Assembly (NCBI RefSeq): GCF_003946165.1
Contig: NZ_RHOI01000031.1
Location: 1-34,431 of the forward strand
Length of the DNA: 34,431 nucleotides
Source of the DNA: Lacticaseibacillus baoqingensis
Lineage (GTDB): Bacteria; Bacillota; Bacilli; Lactobacillales; Lactobacillaceae
Direction of reading: 5' to 3'
Part shown: positions 1 to 8,013 of the stretch, one piece after another
Layout: every line of letters begins with the position of its first letter
How positions within the stretch are numbered: position 1 is the first letter of the stretch
The notes under the pieces: generated by a model
The model's database searches: none
Seen by the model: the letters and a program-made list of their open reading frames with translations, nothing else
Told to the model about the DNA's origin: nothing
Program-made: the position numbers and the translations under genes

Positions 1-441
1 TCTTCCGTTGCCGGAGTCTTCAACCATGCACTGTAGCCGTCATCGCCGGTGTCACCCTTGATGCTGATTACAAAGTCCTTTTCGTCAACGGTTCCGTCGT
101 CGTTCAGGTCCGTTGCTTCTGGGGTCTTCTTCCAGGCATCGTATGCGCTGGCGCCGTCGGCACCTGCTGCACCAGTGTCACCCTTGATGGCTTGGATAAA
201 GTCTTCCTCATCGACGCTACCGTCTTTGTTCAGATCCTTATCCTTGTCATCGATGCTGCCGTCCTTGTTGATATCTTCCGTTGCCGGAGTCTTCAACCAT
301 GCACTGTAGCCGTCATCGCCGGTATCACCTTTGATTGCGATCGCGTAGTCTGCTTCATCGATGGTATTGTCGTTATTTAGATTCTTCGCGTCTTTACCAT
401 TCTTCCAAACTTCGTACGCACTCGCGCCGTTAGTACCATCA
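1..441 (-). repeat. 273-bp period repeat with EF-hand-type loops (runs off window)
   Basis: The stretch starting at 274 is repeated at position 1, a period of 273 bp or 91 residues, continuing beyond the left edge. The encoded units contain loops with acidic residues at EF-hand positions 1, 3, 5, 9 and 12: DLNNDNTIDEAD (about 351-393), DINKDGSIDDKD followed at once by DLNKDGSVDEED (about 205-275), and DLNDDGTVDEKD (about 75-115). Each is followed by an aromatic residue and (A/S)IKGDTG. Confidence 0.85.
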
Positions 442-3400
442 GCACCTTTGGCACCCTTCAAACTCTCAATGAATTCTGCTTCAGTCTTCTTGTCGTTCCC
501 TGGCAATGCACTCCAAATTTCAAATGCACTCTTACCATCGGTACCATTTGCACCCTTCAGGCTGTTCAGGAAGTCCGTTTCGCTCTTCCCGCCGTTGCCA
601 TCTTGTGCTTTCCATACTTCGTAGGCACTCTTCCCATCATCACCTTGCAGCGATGCTAAGAATTCACCTTCGGTTGCATCCTTACGATCCGGATTTGCGG
701 CTTTCCAGATGTCGAATGCACTTGCGCCATCTGTACCGTTAGTACCATCGGCACCTTTGGCACCCTTCAAACTCTCAATGAATTCTGCTTCAGTCTTCTT
801 GTCGTTCCCTGGCAATGCACTCCAAATTTCAAATGCACTCTTACCATCGGTACCATTTGCACCCTTCAGGCTGTTCAGGAAGTCCGTTTCGCTCTTCCCG
901 TCGTTGCCATCTTGTGCTTCCCACAATTCGTAGGCACTCTTCCCATCATCACCTTGCAGCGATGCTAAGAATTCACCTTCGGTTGCATCCTTACGATCCG
1001 GATCTGCGGCTTTCCAGATATCGAACGCACTTGCGCCATCTGTACCGTCATCACCATTCCATACCGTTGTTACGGTGTCGGGACTACCGTCAACATGCTT
1101 AACGGTGATCCTGGTCCCGCCATTTGGATGCTCAGCGTCACCTTCGATTTCCTCAGCAGTAACTGTATCCGCAGCACTTGCTTTTGGCTTGGCAACATAA
1201 ATAACCCAGATGTCTTGGCCGTCTGTCTTAAAGGCCGCATCGGCTGACCCATTATCCGGTAAGCTATTGATTTGACCACCATTGATGTCAGCAGTCGCAT
1301 AGTAATACAGGATGCTGGTATCAAGCGTTCCGCCTGCATCAGGCAAGTCTTTGCCATCATTGTTCAATGTATCTGGGATCTTATATTGAGTGGAGTAATC
1401 TGTGCCTTCTGGACCACTAACGGTTACAGGCGGCTGCAGTTCGATACCACCCACATTCTGATAGACATAGTGAACAGTCCCTGTGCCTTGGACCGCTTCG
1501 GCTTTGGCATAGGTTACAGTGATCGTGATGTCTTTACTTTGAATGTCAGTTGCAGCAAGTAAACCAGCTGCGGCTTGTTTGATGGACTGACCATCGTCGC
1601 CTACCGTTGTTTCGGTCACTTGCGCTGGAGTTGGCGTGGCGCCATCCACTGGCTCAGGCGTGAAAGTTGCAAAAGGTGCAGCTTGCTGCCAATCGCCATA
1701 CTCAACGACCTTATTAGTCGTGTCGCCTTTTTCGGTGAAGTAAGTACGATTGAACTCAACTTTCCCAGTATATAACTGCTTCTTCTGACCGTTCTGATCA
1801 CCGTTAATTGTGACATTCAGGAACTTATGGGTATCATGATAGTTCACATCACTTGGTTCATTTGGTGCAGGGTGCTCGACCAATTCAGCCTTTTCTTTGT
1901 CATAGTTAATGGTGAAGGTGATTTTCTTATCTTGGTCTGCTGTCTCAGCCGTCATTGCCGCAAGTTCTTCCGTGACGGTTTTGTGGTCATCATCTTGGGT
2001 ATTCTGGTCAATTTTTGCTGGTGAAGCTTTATAACCATCGTAAATTACCGGTGTATAGCCAACGGTCATGAACTTGCCAGTGTCATCAACAATCCACGGG
2101 CCATAATCTTTCACGCCACTGTCAGGATCGTTATCATCGATCTGATATTGACGCGTCAAAACGACGTCATCTTCGTTATTATCTTGCGGCGTCGTTTCAC
2201 CGTCTTTTATCATCATCATGGTCGGGTGCAGGGCTTTATGCGTGTCTTTGTAGAGAGGATCTTTCGGGTCTTTCGGTGCGTCATGCCACTGCAAGTCAGG
2301 CTGGTTCGCGCCGTAATTGACCACGCGGGTCGCAATGAAATTCGTCAGGTACTTTCCACCAATGTTTGTGTTCTGGCTACCATCGATGAGAACTGAACCA
2401 TCACTAGCTGTTACTTTTTTACCAACCAATGGTAAGTCGGCGGACGTAATCGCCTTGTTCGTCTCATCCACGATTGTACCAACTTTGTTCGCGACTGTTG
2501 GAATATCGCTTTCAGTAATCGGCGTCAGCAAAACATCCGTGTCGTTGCCACCAACACCGGTCGAATTCGTTGTCCATGGCGTGTACACTGGAGCGCCACT
2601 AGCATCAAGGGTTGCCGTCCGGTAAATCTGAATAGGTGAGCCTTTCTTCTCCTCCGGTGCACCGTCTCCATTGTACTTAACATTAGCCTGCACCGTCCCA
2701 ATCAAATACCGGGACGTTACCGTGATCGGATCCCCATTCAAAGTCGAGCCAGGATTGCCCGGAGTGAACACTCTCGGCCCGTCTGTAGCGTACTTGATCG
2801 TCAGCGTCTGGGCAGTCTTAGTAAAAATCGCATCGGTCGTGCCATCGGTGGTGATCTTGTGACCGGGGACGTCTTTATTGAGGGCCACGCTTGTAATTGA
2901 ATCGCCAATATTACCTTTGAGATCAATTGAAGACTGGCCATCAGTATTCTTGATTGGCTGGTTATTTTCGTCCACTAAGTTAACAGTGATCGTACCCTTT
3001 GTTACGACTGGCGCGTACTTGATCGTCAGCGTCTGGGCAGTCTTAGTAAACGTTGCATCGGTCGTGCCATCGGTGGTGATCTTGTGACCGGGGACGTCTT
3101 TATTGAGGGCCACGCTTGTAATTGGATCGCCAATATTGCCCTCGAGATCAATTGAAGGCTTACCATCAGTATTCTTGACTGGCTGGTTATTTTCGTCCAC
3201 TAAGTTAACAGTGATCGTACCCTTAGTTACGACTGGCTTGTAAACAATCAGGAGTGTCTGGTCTTTATCAGTAAACGTTGCACCGATCGTTTGATCCTCT
3301 ATGATCGTAAAACCTGGGGCTTCCTTGTTGATGATACCATCCGCGTTGATGGTACCATCCGCGATGGTCGTCCCGATATAACCTTCAGGGTAATATGTCT

Positions 3401-5900
3401 GTTGAAAATTGGGATCACTGGGTACTACAAGCGCGTGGTGATCTTCACCCACTAAGTTGACAGTGATCTTGCCTATTGCTGTAGGTGTATCGGTGCCGGT
3501 GCCAGTGCCGGTACCACCGGCATCATTCTTTTCGTACTTGAGGATAACGATCTGGTTGGGCTCATCAGTGAAGTAATAGTGCTCCGGAATTGGATCCTCA
3601 CCGATCATTGTGTAGCCTTCAATTTCGTGACTGAAACCATCGGTAGGCACACTCGTCCCTTCAGTATGCGTGCCTAATGGCTGATCCACCCGCAGTTTGT
3701 CGCCTTTTGCATTCAGAAGTGGATTGCCGTCTTTATCCGCAAAAATGACTGTGGCCGGATGCGCAACTTTCACGGCGTCTTTGGTGCCTTTATAGGTGAT
3801 CGTCAGCTCATCACTGCCATAATCAGCGTACTGGCTTGGATCGGTCAGCTGCATATTACCCAACGTAGTGTTCAGACTAGCGAAGTCCTTAACACCGCTA
3901 ACAATGTTTTGAATCTCACCGGCAATCGCTGAACCAACATCAAGAGTTGTCTTTGCCGGGTCAAACGTATAGCCACTAGGCGGATCCAATGGGTTAAAGT
4001 CGATCTTGCTACCTTCTGGAACCTTAGTAGACTGCGCTGAATTAGGGATCTCTTGACCATTCTCATCTACATATTTATAGGTGACTGGGAAACCGGTGGT
4101 GTCAGGCGTGTCAGTTGGCGTATCCGTAGATGTATCCGTAGGCGTGTCGACGACTTCAACTTTGGCATCTGTCCCGATGCTGCCATCTGCGCCAGGCACG
4201 ATCAAATCGGTGATCTTCAAGCTGCTCATCTTGCCAGGGATCTTGACGTAAAGATAGCCGCCTTTATCACCGAAGGCCTGTTTCACTTGATCCGCCGACA
4301 GCGTAAATGTCACTGACACTGAATTATCTTCATCGTTTTTATGCGCCAATGCATCCCAATCAAAGGTCGGAGAAGCATAATGGACATCATTGATCTGATT
4401 AAGTGAAGGCTTGTCTAAAGCCTCGGCACCAAAAACCCCGACTTGCAAAGCGCCCGCACCAGTTACCGGCGTCAAACGGAATAAATCGCCTTCTTTAATC
4501 GGATTATCGTCGTCGTTAGCCATCAGCTTTGCCGTGTTAACGTCGATCGTATCCTTTACTTCTGATTCGTCGCGGATAGTGGCACTCAGCTGCTTGAGCT
4601 GTTCTTCACTAAAGTCGCCAGTGGTAAGCCCTTTGACCAGATCCTGGAGAGTAGCCATCCAGGAAGCCGGGGAAAGCAAAGTAGACAAATCAAACATGTT
4701 AATTGACTTCGCTTTGCTGAACTCTAAAAACTTACCAATATTGGAAAAATGATCAAACGTTACCGTGATTGGCTGATCATACGCTAGGTACTTTTTGGTT
4801 GAATCCCCGTCTTTGACTTCGCGGACCCCAGCCTTGACAATAATTTGACCGTCAACACTGGTGGCAGCATTCGGGCTGGTCAATTGAAGGGTTTCCAAGA
4901 AGCTCTTGTCATAAACGACTTGTTCTGTCGAAGGGTTAGGATCGTCAGCGGCTACCGCCTGGATCAGCTGCGCGATACCGGTTTTCTTAAAGGTTTCAGC
5001 TGCCAGCGCCTTGGCAGCTGCAAGTTCGTCATCAGTTGGATCGACTAAAATAACTGGATCATTGATCGCATCTGCGGCATCCACATCACCGGCAGACGCA
5101 ACTTCTGGACTGATCGCTGCGGCAGTCGTAGCTGGTGTGCTGGCCGTGGCCGCCACAGCATTGGTCGCGTTACCAACGGCTTCCGGACTTGTATCAACCG
5201 ATTCAGTTGCTGAGCCAGCGGTCGTAACCGCCGCAGGTTCAGCATCAGCTGGCTGGGCGGCACTGGCGTCTGGCTGAGCGGCAGCAGCGGCCGTACCAGC
5301 GGCAGCCGGATGCGTATCAGCCTGGGCGGTTGTTGCTGCCGTGTTGGCAGCGGCTGCATTGGCCGGTGGCACCACGGCAGTCGGTTCACTGGTGACTCCA
5401 GCCAGTGTGGCCTTGAGCACGATCGTGGTGGTCGTGGTGAGTTGCACACTAAAATGACCATTGGTATCAGCGGTCACGCTTTGGCTTGCCCCATCAGCTG
5501 TGGTCGCGGTCACCAAGGCATTGGCGGCGGTGGTCCCAGTAACAGTAACGACCCCATCGTTACCAGCAGCAGCCAAGGCAGTGATCTCAAGGGAAGCAGT
5601 CGTTGGGGTCGCAGGCGTTTGCGGTACAGCGGTCGCGGTTTGCGCAGCCGGCTGGGTCTTAAGCACCGCGGTATTGGTCGCATTGGCCGCCCCTGAATCG
5701 GATTCTTTGGTATATGTTCCAGCATCTGTATCGGTAGTGGTATCAGCTTGGACCACGTTTCCCTGCATAAAAGGAAGAACCGTAAAGAAGGTCGTCACTA
5801 ACCCCGTGAAAACCCACTTTTTTCCATCTTTGAACATTTTATAATGAATTTTACGGTCCGTGTCCACCCTGATGGGACTATTTTTAGAACGTGATTTCAT
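1..5900 (-). CDS. Giant secreted MucBP-type adhesin with EF-hand/collagen-like repeats (partial, 3' end outside window)
   Basis: One reading frame stays open from an ATG at 5900 to the left edge (about 1966 codons); the C-terminus and any LPXTG anchor lie outside. AGGAGG sits 6 nt before this ATG; an ATG at 5903 is too close to it. Residues 21-29 (KMFKDGKKW) match the KxYKxGKxW signal, then a hydrophobic stretch and a likely cut after VQA (about residue 52). Next come an Ala/Thr-rich part with a bacterial Ig-like segment (about 100-170), an unrecognised region (about 290-580), a TDTPTDTP linker (about 581-605), MucBP-like domains (about 604-690, 711-789, 809-887), two near-identical 75-residue repeats (888-1038), two mub-B2-like segments (about 1214-1474), another MucBP-like domain (about 1476-1576) and, from about 1614, SAYxxW repeats, the last with EF-hand-like loops. 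Function by family: surface adhesion, perhaps to mucus; partner unknown. I read the frame by eye. Confidence 0.88.
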   Translation of the reverse strand, partial: MKSRSKNSPIRVDTDRKIHYKMFKDGKKWVFTGLVTTFFTVLPFMQGNVVQADTTTDTDAGTYTKESDSGAANATNTAVLKTQPAAQTATAVPQTPATPTTASLEITALAAAGNDGVVTVTGTTAANALVTATTADGASQSVTADTNGHFSVQLTTTTTIVLKATLAGVTSEPTAVVPPANAAAANTAATTAQADTHPAAAGTAAAAAQPDASAAQPADAEPAAVTTAGSATESVDTSPEAVGNATNAVAATASTPATTAAAISPEVASAGDVDAADAINDPVILVDPTDDELAAAKALAAETFKKTGIAQLIQAVAADDPNPSTEQVVYDKSFLETLQLTSPNAATSVDGQIIVKAGVREVKDGDSTKKYLAYDQPITVTFDHFSNIGKFLEFSKAKSINMFDLSTLLSPASWMATLQDLVKGLTTGDFSEEQLKQLSATIRDESEVKDTIDVNTAKLMANDDDNPIKEGDLFRLTPVTGAGALQVGVFGAEALDKPSLNQINDVHYASPTFDWDALAHKNDEDNSVSVTFTLSADQVKQAFGDKGGYLYVKIPGKMSSLKITDLIVPGADGSIGTDAKVEVVDTPTDTSTDTPTDTPDTTGFPVTYKYVDENGQEIPNSAQSTKVPEGSKIDFNPLDPPSGYTFDPAKTTLDVGSAIAGEIQNIVSGVKDFASLNTTLGNMQLTDPSQYADYGSDELTITYKGTKDAVKVAHPATVIFADKDGNPLLNAKGDKLRVDQPLGTHTEGTSVPTDGFSHEIEGYTMIGEDPIPEHYYFTDEPNQIVILKYEKNDAGGTGTGTGTDTPTAIGKITVNLVGEDHHALVVPSDPNFQQTYYPEGYIGTTIADGTINADGIINKEAPGFTIIEDQTIGATFTDKDQTLLIVYKPVVTKGTITVNLVDENNQPVKNTDGKPSIDLEGNIGDPITSVALNKDVPGHKITTDGTTDATFTKTAQTLTIKYAPVVTKGTITVNLVDENNQPIKNTDGQSSIDLKGNIGDSITSVALNKDVPGHKITTDGTTDAIFTKTAQTLTIKYATDGPRVFTPGNPGSTLNGDPITVTSRYLIGTVQANVKYNGDGAPEEKKGSPIQIYRTATLDASGAPVYTPWTTNSTGVGGNDTDVLLTPITESDIPTVANKVGTIVDETNKAITSADLPLVGKKVTASDGSVLIDGSQNTNIGGKYLTNFIATRVVNYGANQPDLQWHDAPKDPKDPLYKDTHKALHPTMMMIKDGETTPQDNNEDDVVLTRQYQIDDNDPDSGVKDYGPWIVDDTGKFMTVGYTPVIYDGYKASPAKIDQNTQDDDHKTVTEELAAMTAETADQDKKITFTINYDKEKAELVEHPAPNEPSDVNYHDTHKFLNVTINGDQNGQKKQLYTGKVEFNRTYFTEKGDTTNKVVEYGDWQQAAPFATFTPEPVDGATPTPAQVTETTVGDDGQSIKQAAAGLLAATDIQSKDITITVTYAKAEAVQGTGTVHYVYQNVGGIELQPPVTVSGPEGTDYSTQYKIPDTLNNDGKDLPDAGGTLDTSILYYYATADINGGQINSLPDNGSADAAFKTDGQDIWVIYVAKPKASAADTVTAEEIEGDAEHPNGGTRITVKHVDGSPDTVTTVWNGDDGTDGASAFDIWKAADPDRKDATEGEFLASLQGDDGKSAYELWEAQDGNDGKSETDFLNSLKGANGTDGKSAFEIWSALPGNDKKTEAEFIESLKGAKGADGTNGTDGASAFDIWKAANPDRKDATEGEFLASLQGDDGKSAYEVWKAQDGNGGKSETDFLNSLKGANGTDGKSAFEIWSALPGNDKKTEAEFIESLKGAKGADGTNGASAYEVWKNGKDAKNLNNDNTIDEADYAIAIKGDTGDDGYSAWLKTPATEDINKDGSIDDKDKDLNKDGSVDEEDFIQAIKGDTGAAGADGASAYDAWKKTPEATDLNDDGTVDEKDFVISIKGDTGDDGYSAWLKTPATE
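442..1059 (-). repeat. Two tandem 309-bp repeats in the adhesin gene
   Basis: Units 442-750 and 751-1059 are nearly identical at the DNA level and in frame (103 residues each). Each unit encodes three sub-units of the type GxSA(Y/F)xxW...F(L/I)xSLxG, about 31-36 residues apart. Few substitutions separate the copies, for example the Gly/Asp change in the GN(D/G)GKSE segment, which implies recent duplication or gene conversion. Confidence 0.9.
2788..3237 (-). repeat. Two tandem 225-bp MucBP-like repeats in the adhesin gene
   Basis: Units 2788-3012 and 3013-3237 differ at only a few bases. Each encodes 75 residues running from GTITVNLVDENNQP to TAQTLTIKYA. A third, diverged copy precedes them in the protein (about 3238-3480, GKITVNLVGEDHHAL). 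The fold assignment to the MucBP class rests on the pattern of a beta strand followed by VDENN and on context. Confidence 0.85.
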
Positions 5901-6188
5901 CATACTCCTCCTCATGATATGCACAGCGCTTATAAGCGAAGATGCTTAATGGGGTAAATGAACCCCTCATGCTGATGAGTATAGCATTTATAAAAATATG
6001 AATTAAATCAATATTCGTAAAAATCCTTTAGTTTTTATAGCAAAATATTTTTTGATTTTAATGGCGGCCCTACAAACACAGGGTAAATATAAGTTTTAAA
6101 GAATACAGCGCTACTAGAATATTGAACTAAATTACTAGATTCTGATACTAGAATATTCACATCACTGACAAGACATGCCGCGCAGCCA
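5901..6188 (-). promoter_or_regulatory. AT-rich upstream region and probable promoter of the adhesin gene
   Basis: Reading the minus strand, an extended -10 (TGC then TATACT, the hexamer at 5978-5983) precedes a leader of roughly 70 nt; the -35 is weak (TTAATT at a 17-nt spacer). The leader holds a small GGGGT/ACCCC hairpin (about 5953-5968) and a perfect 12-bp palindrome CGCTTATAAGCG (5927-5938). Further upstream ACTAGAATATT occurs at 6113-6123 and 6147-6157, with a partial copy near 6133. No gene was seen in this gap. Confidence 0.45.
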
Positions 6189-6217
6189 TAAAAATAGACC
6201 ACCATCACTGGTGATCT
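6189..6217 (-). terminator. Rho-independent terminator of the GshF-like gene
   Basis: On the minus strand, just after the TAA at 6225, a hairpin with CACCA/TGGTG at its core and outer AGA/TCT pairs is followed by TATTTTTAT. Confidence 0.75.
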
Positions 6218-6224
6218 AACCGCT

Positions 6225-7895
6225 TTATGCTTGTAACAAGCTCGTGATCAAGTCGCTGGCCAACTGCCGCTTGACGCCCATTTGCGGCACGGCATGCGGC
6301 CATAATGCCGGCGTCGGCGTGATGCTTAAGATCACGGCCATCCCGTTTTGATCGGCTTGATAAGCTTGATAGAGATTGGGGATCACCATATCGATCCCAG
6401 CGATCCGCAAACCTAACGCCGCCGCCGCTTGTACGGCTAAATCGGTGTACCCGGCGGCAATATCTGCGGTCACATCATAACCATCTGCGCCAAACCGCGC
6501 ATTAGAAACAGTTTGCAAGAAGACTTGATGGCCGCGCGGCGGGATCGTTTCCGTCGTCACCCCTTGGCTGGCCAACGCCGCTTCTGCGGTATCGTCTAAC
6601 ACCACCGGCTGCCAGCCGATCGGCCGCCGCGCATTTTTGTGGCTGACTAAAGCCGCGACGCTTCTGCGGCCATCGCCGACCACATTGGCTGGGGTCATTT
6701 CCATCACCGCTTTGACCGCGCCGTCTTGGACAAAAAAGCGGTAACTCGCCCCAGGCACATAACTTTCGACTAATACCGGCCCATAGGCTGCCGCTTGCGC
6801 AAAAGCTTGGGCAAAGGCCGCTTCTGTCGGCGGCAAGCGGAAAACAGCCACTCCCAAGCCGCTTTGGCCACAAATGGGCTTGACCGCTATTGCCTTATGC
6901 GCGTAACTGGTGTGAAAATCATGCAAGGCGGCGTTGAGATTCAAGTACATCGCCGCTGGGGCGACTGGCAGGCCATGCGTCGCCAAAAGCGCTTTTTGCG
7001 CCAGTTTTGACGCTGCCGCATTGGCAGCAGCGGCGGAATTTAAGGTCGCACCGCCGGCCACCAAGTGGTCTTCGATCTGCAAGACTTCGCTGCGTTCATC
7101 TAACACCGCGATCTTATGCCCGGTGGCCAACGCCGCACCTAACAAAAGCTGACTATCCAGCGATAACTGCGGATACCCCGGCAAGTGCACGCCATCATCT
7201 AACGTCGGGACTTGGCGTTTGACCCCTGGCTGCAAGCGTTTCAGGCTAGAGACGGTTTCGGGATCTAAGATCACTTTGGGTCCCCAAGTCGCTAATTGCG
7301 CCGGCAGCTGATTGCACAACAAGCCCCATAACGCCCCGCGCAGCCATAATAGGCTTTGGGTCTGACTGCCGGTATCGGTATTGGCCAACAGCGGCACTGC
7401 CTGCCATTGCACGCCGATGATTCCTTGGGTTTGCGGTGCCTCACCTAATAAGTGCAGCTCAAAGCCGCGACTGACGCCAAAATGTGCTTGCAGTTGCGGC
7501 TGGGCTTTTTGCCACACTTGGGCAAACCGCACATACCACGCGTTGCGAAAGGCCAGATAATCAGGCGCCGATTTGGTCGTAGCGATCACCTCATAGCTGC
7601 GCGAAAAAAGCGTTTCTGGCAGGACCCATGAAATGGTAAACGGCTCAGCGCCTAAAGTCGTGTCGACGCCAGCGCGGCGCAAGCTTGCCAACACCGCCGT
7701 CAATTGGCGCGTGATGCCGCGCAAGTCACTGCTCCAAGGAATGGTCACCAACACTTCTTTGGCATTGCTGAGCCAATAAGGGCTGCTTGGTAAATTGGCC
7801 GCACTTGGGGCCAAGTGCACTTGCAGGCGCGCTTGCGTTTGCGGCAAAAGGCCGATCAAGTTCAACTCCGCGATCATTTGCCCATAATCATACAT
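6225..7895 (-). CDS. GshF-like protein with degenerate ATP-grasp domain
   Basis: 556 residues, against about 750 for bifunctional GshF (glutamate-cysteine ligase plus glutathione synthetase). I chose the ATG at 7895 because GGGAG lies 8 nt before it; the ATG at 7908-7910 overlaps that site. The C-terminal half (about 290-556) aligns by eye with the GshF ATP-grasp module: the lysine segment IAVKPICGQSGLG, then LVESYVPGASYRFFV, NVVGDGRRSV and IAGIDMVIPNL. The N-terminal half is short; I do not see the usual ligase motifs there. Where GshF reads RENSN and ExNxNPA, this protein has QTVSN and SITPTPA, so the expected Arg/Glu and Mg-binding Glu/Asn are replaced. It may be a non-catalytic paralogue or have another substrate. 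It is divergent from rarA and has its own terminator. Confidence 0.7.
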   Translation of the reverse strand: MYDYGQMIAELNLIGLLPQTQARLQVHLAPSAANLPSSPYWLSNAKEVLVTIPWSSDLRGITRQLTAVLASLRRAGVDTTLGAEPFTISWVLPETLFSRSYEVIATTKSAPDYLAFRNAWYVRFAQVWQKAQPQLQAHFGVSRGFELHLLGEAPQTQGIIGVQWQAVPLLANTDTGSQTQSLLWLRGALWGLLCNQLPAQLATWGPKVILDPETVSSLKRLQPGVKRQVPTLDDGVHLPGYPQLSLDSQLLLGAALATGHKIAVLDERSEVLQIEDHLVAGGATLNSAAAANAAASKLAQKALLATHGLPVAPAAMYLNLNAALHDFHTSYAHKAIAVKPICGQSGLGVAVFRLPPTEAAFAQAFAQAAAYGPVLVESYVPGASYRFFVQDGAVKAVMEMTPANVVGDGRRSVAALVSHKNARRPIGWQPVVLDDTAEAALASQGVTTETIPPRGHQVFLQTVSNARFGADGYDVTADIAAGYTDLAVQAAAALGLRIAGIDMVIPNLYQAYQADQNGMAVILSITPTPALWPHAVPQMGVKRQLASDLITSLLQA

Positions 7896-8013
7896 AACTG
7901 TAGCTCCCATCCGATACGTTTTCTGTAAACTCTATGCTACCACGGTCACCGGCAGTTGCAAATGGCCTATGGTATCATAGACGTATTGATTTAAGATGAA
8001 AGGAAATGAGTCT

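Noticed and set aside
1-1110. Regular repeats as a possible CRISPR array
   Set aside because: Periods of 309 and 273 bp, in frame and protein-coding; there are no short direct repeats with unique spacers.
49-5844. Many plus-strand open frames across the first 5.8 kb, several Ser/Pro/Ala-rich or His/Arg-rich and repeated
   Set aside because: They are the reverse complement of the adhesin repeats and lack ribosome binding sites; the minus-strand frame is continuous and has a signal peptide, domains and a good start.
6012-6019. TACGAATA on the minus strand upstream of the adhesin, identical to the streptococcal CIN/ComX box
   Set aside because: An 8-base match in AT-rich DNA is expected by chance, and the adhesin has a better extended -10 downstream; there is no other sign of competence control.
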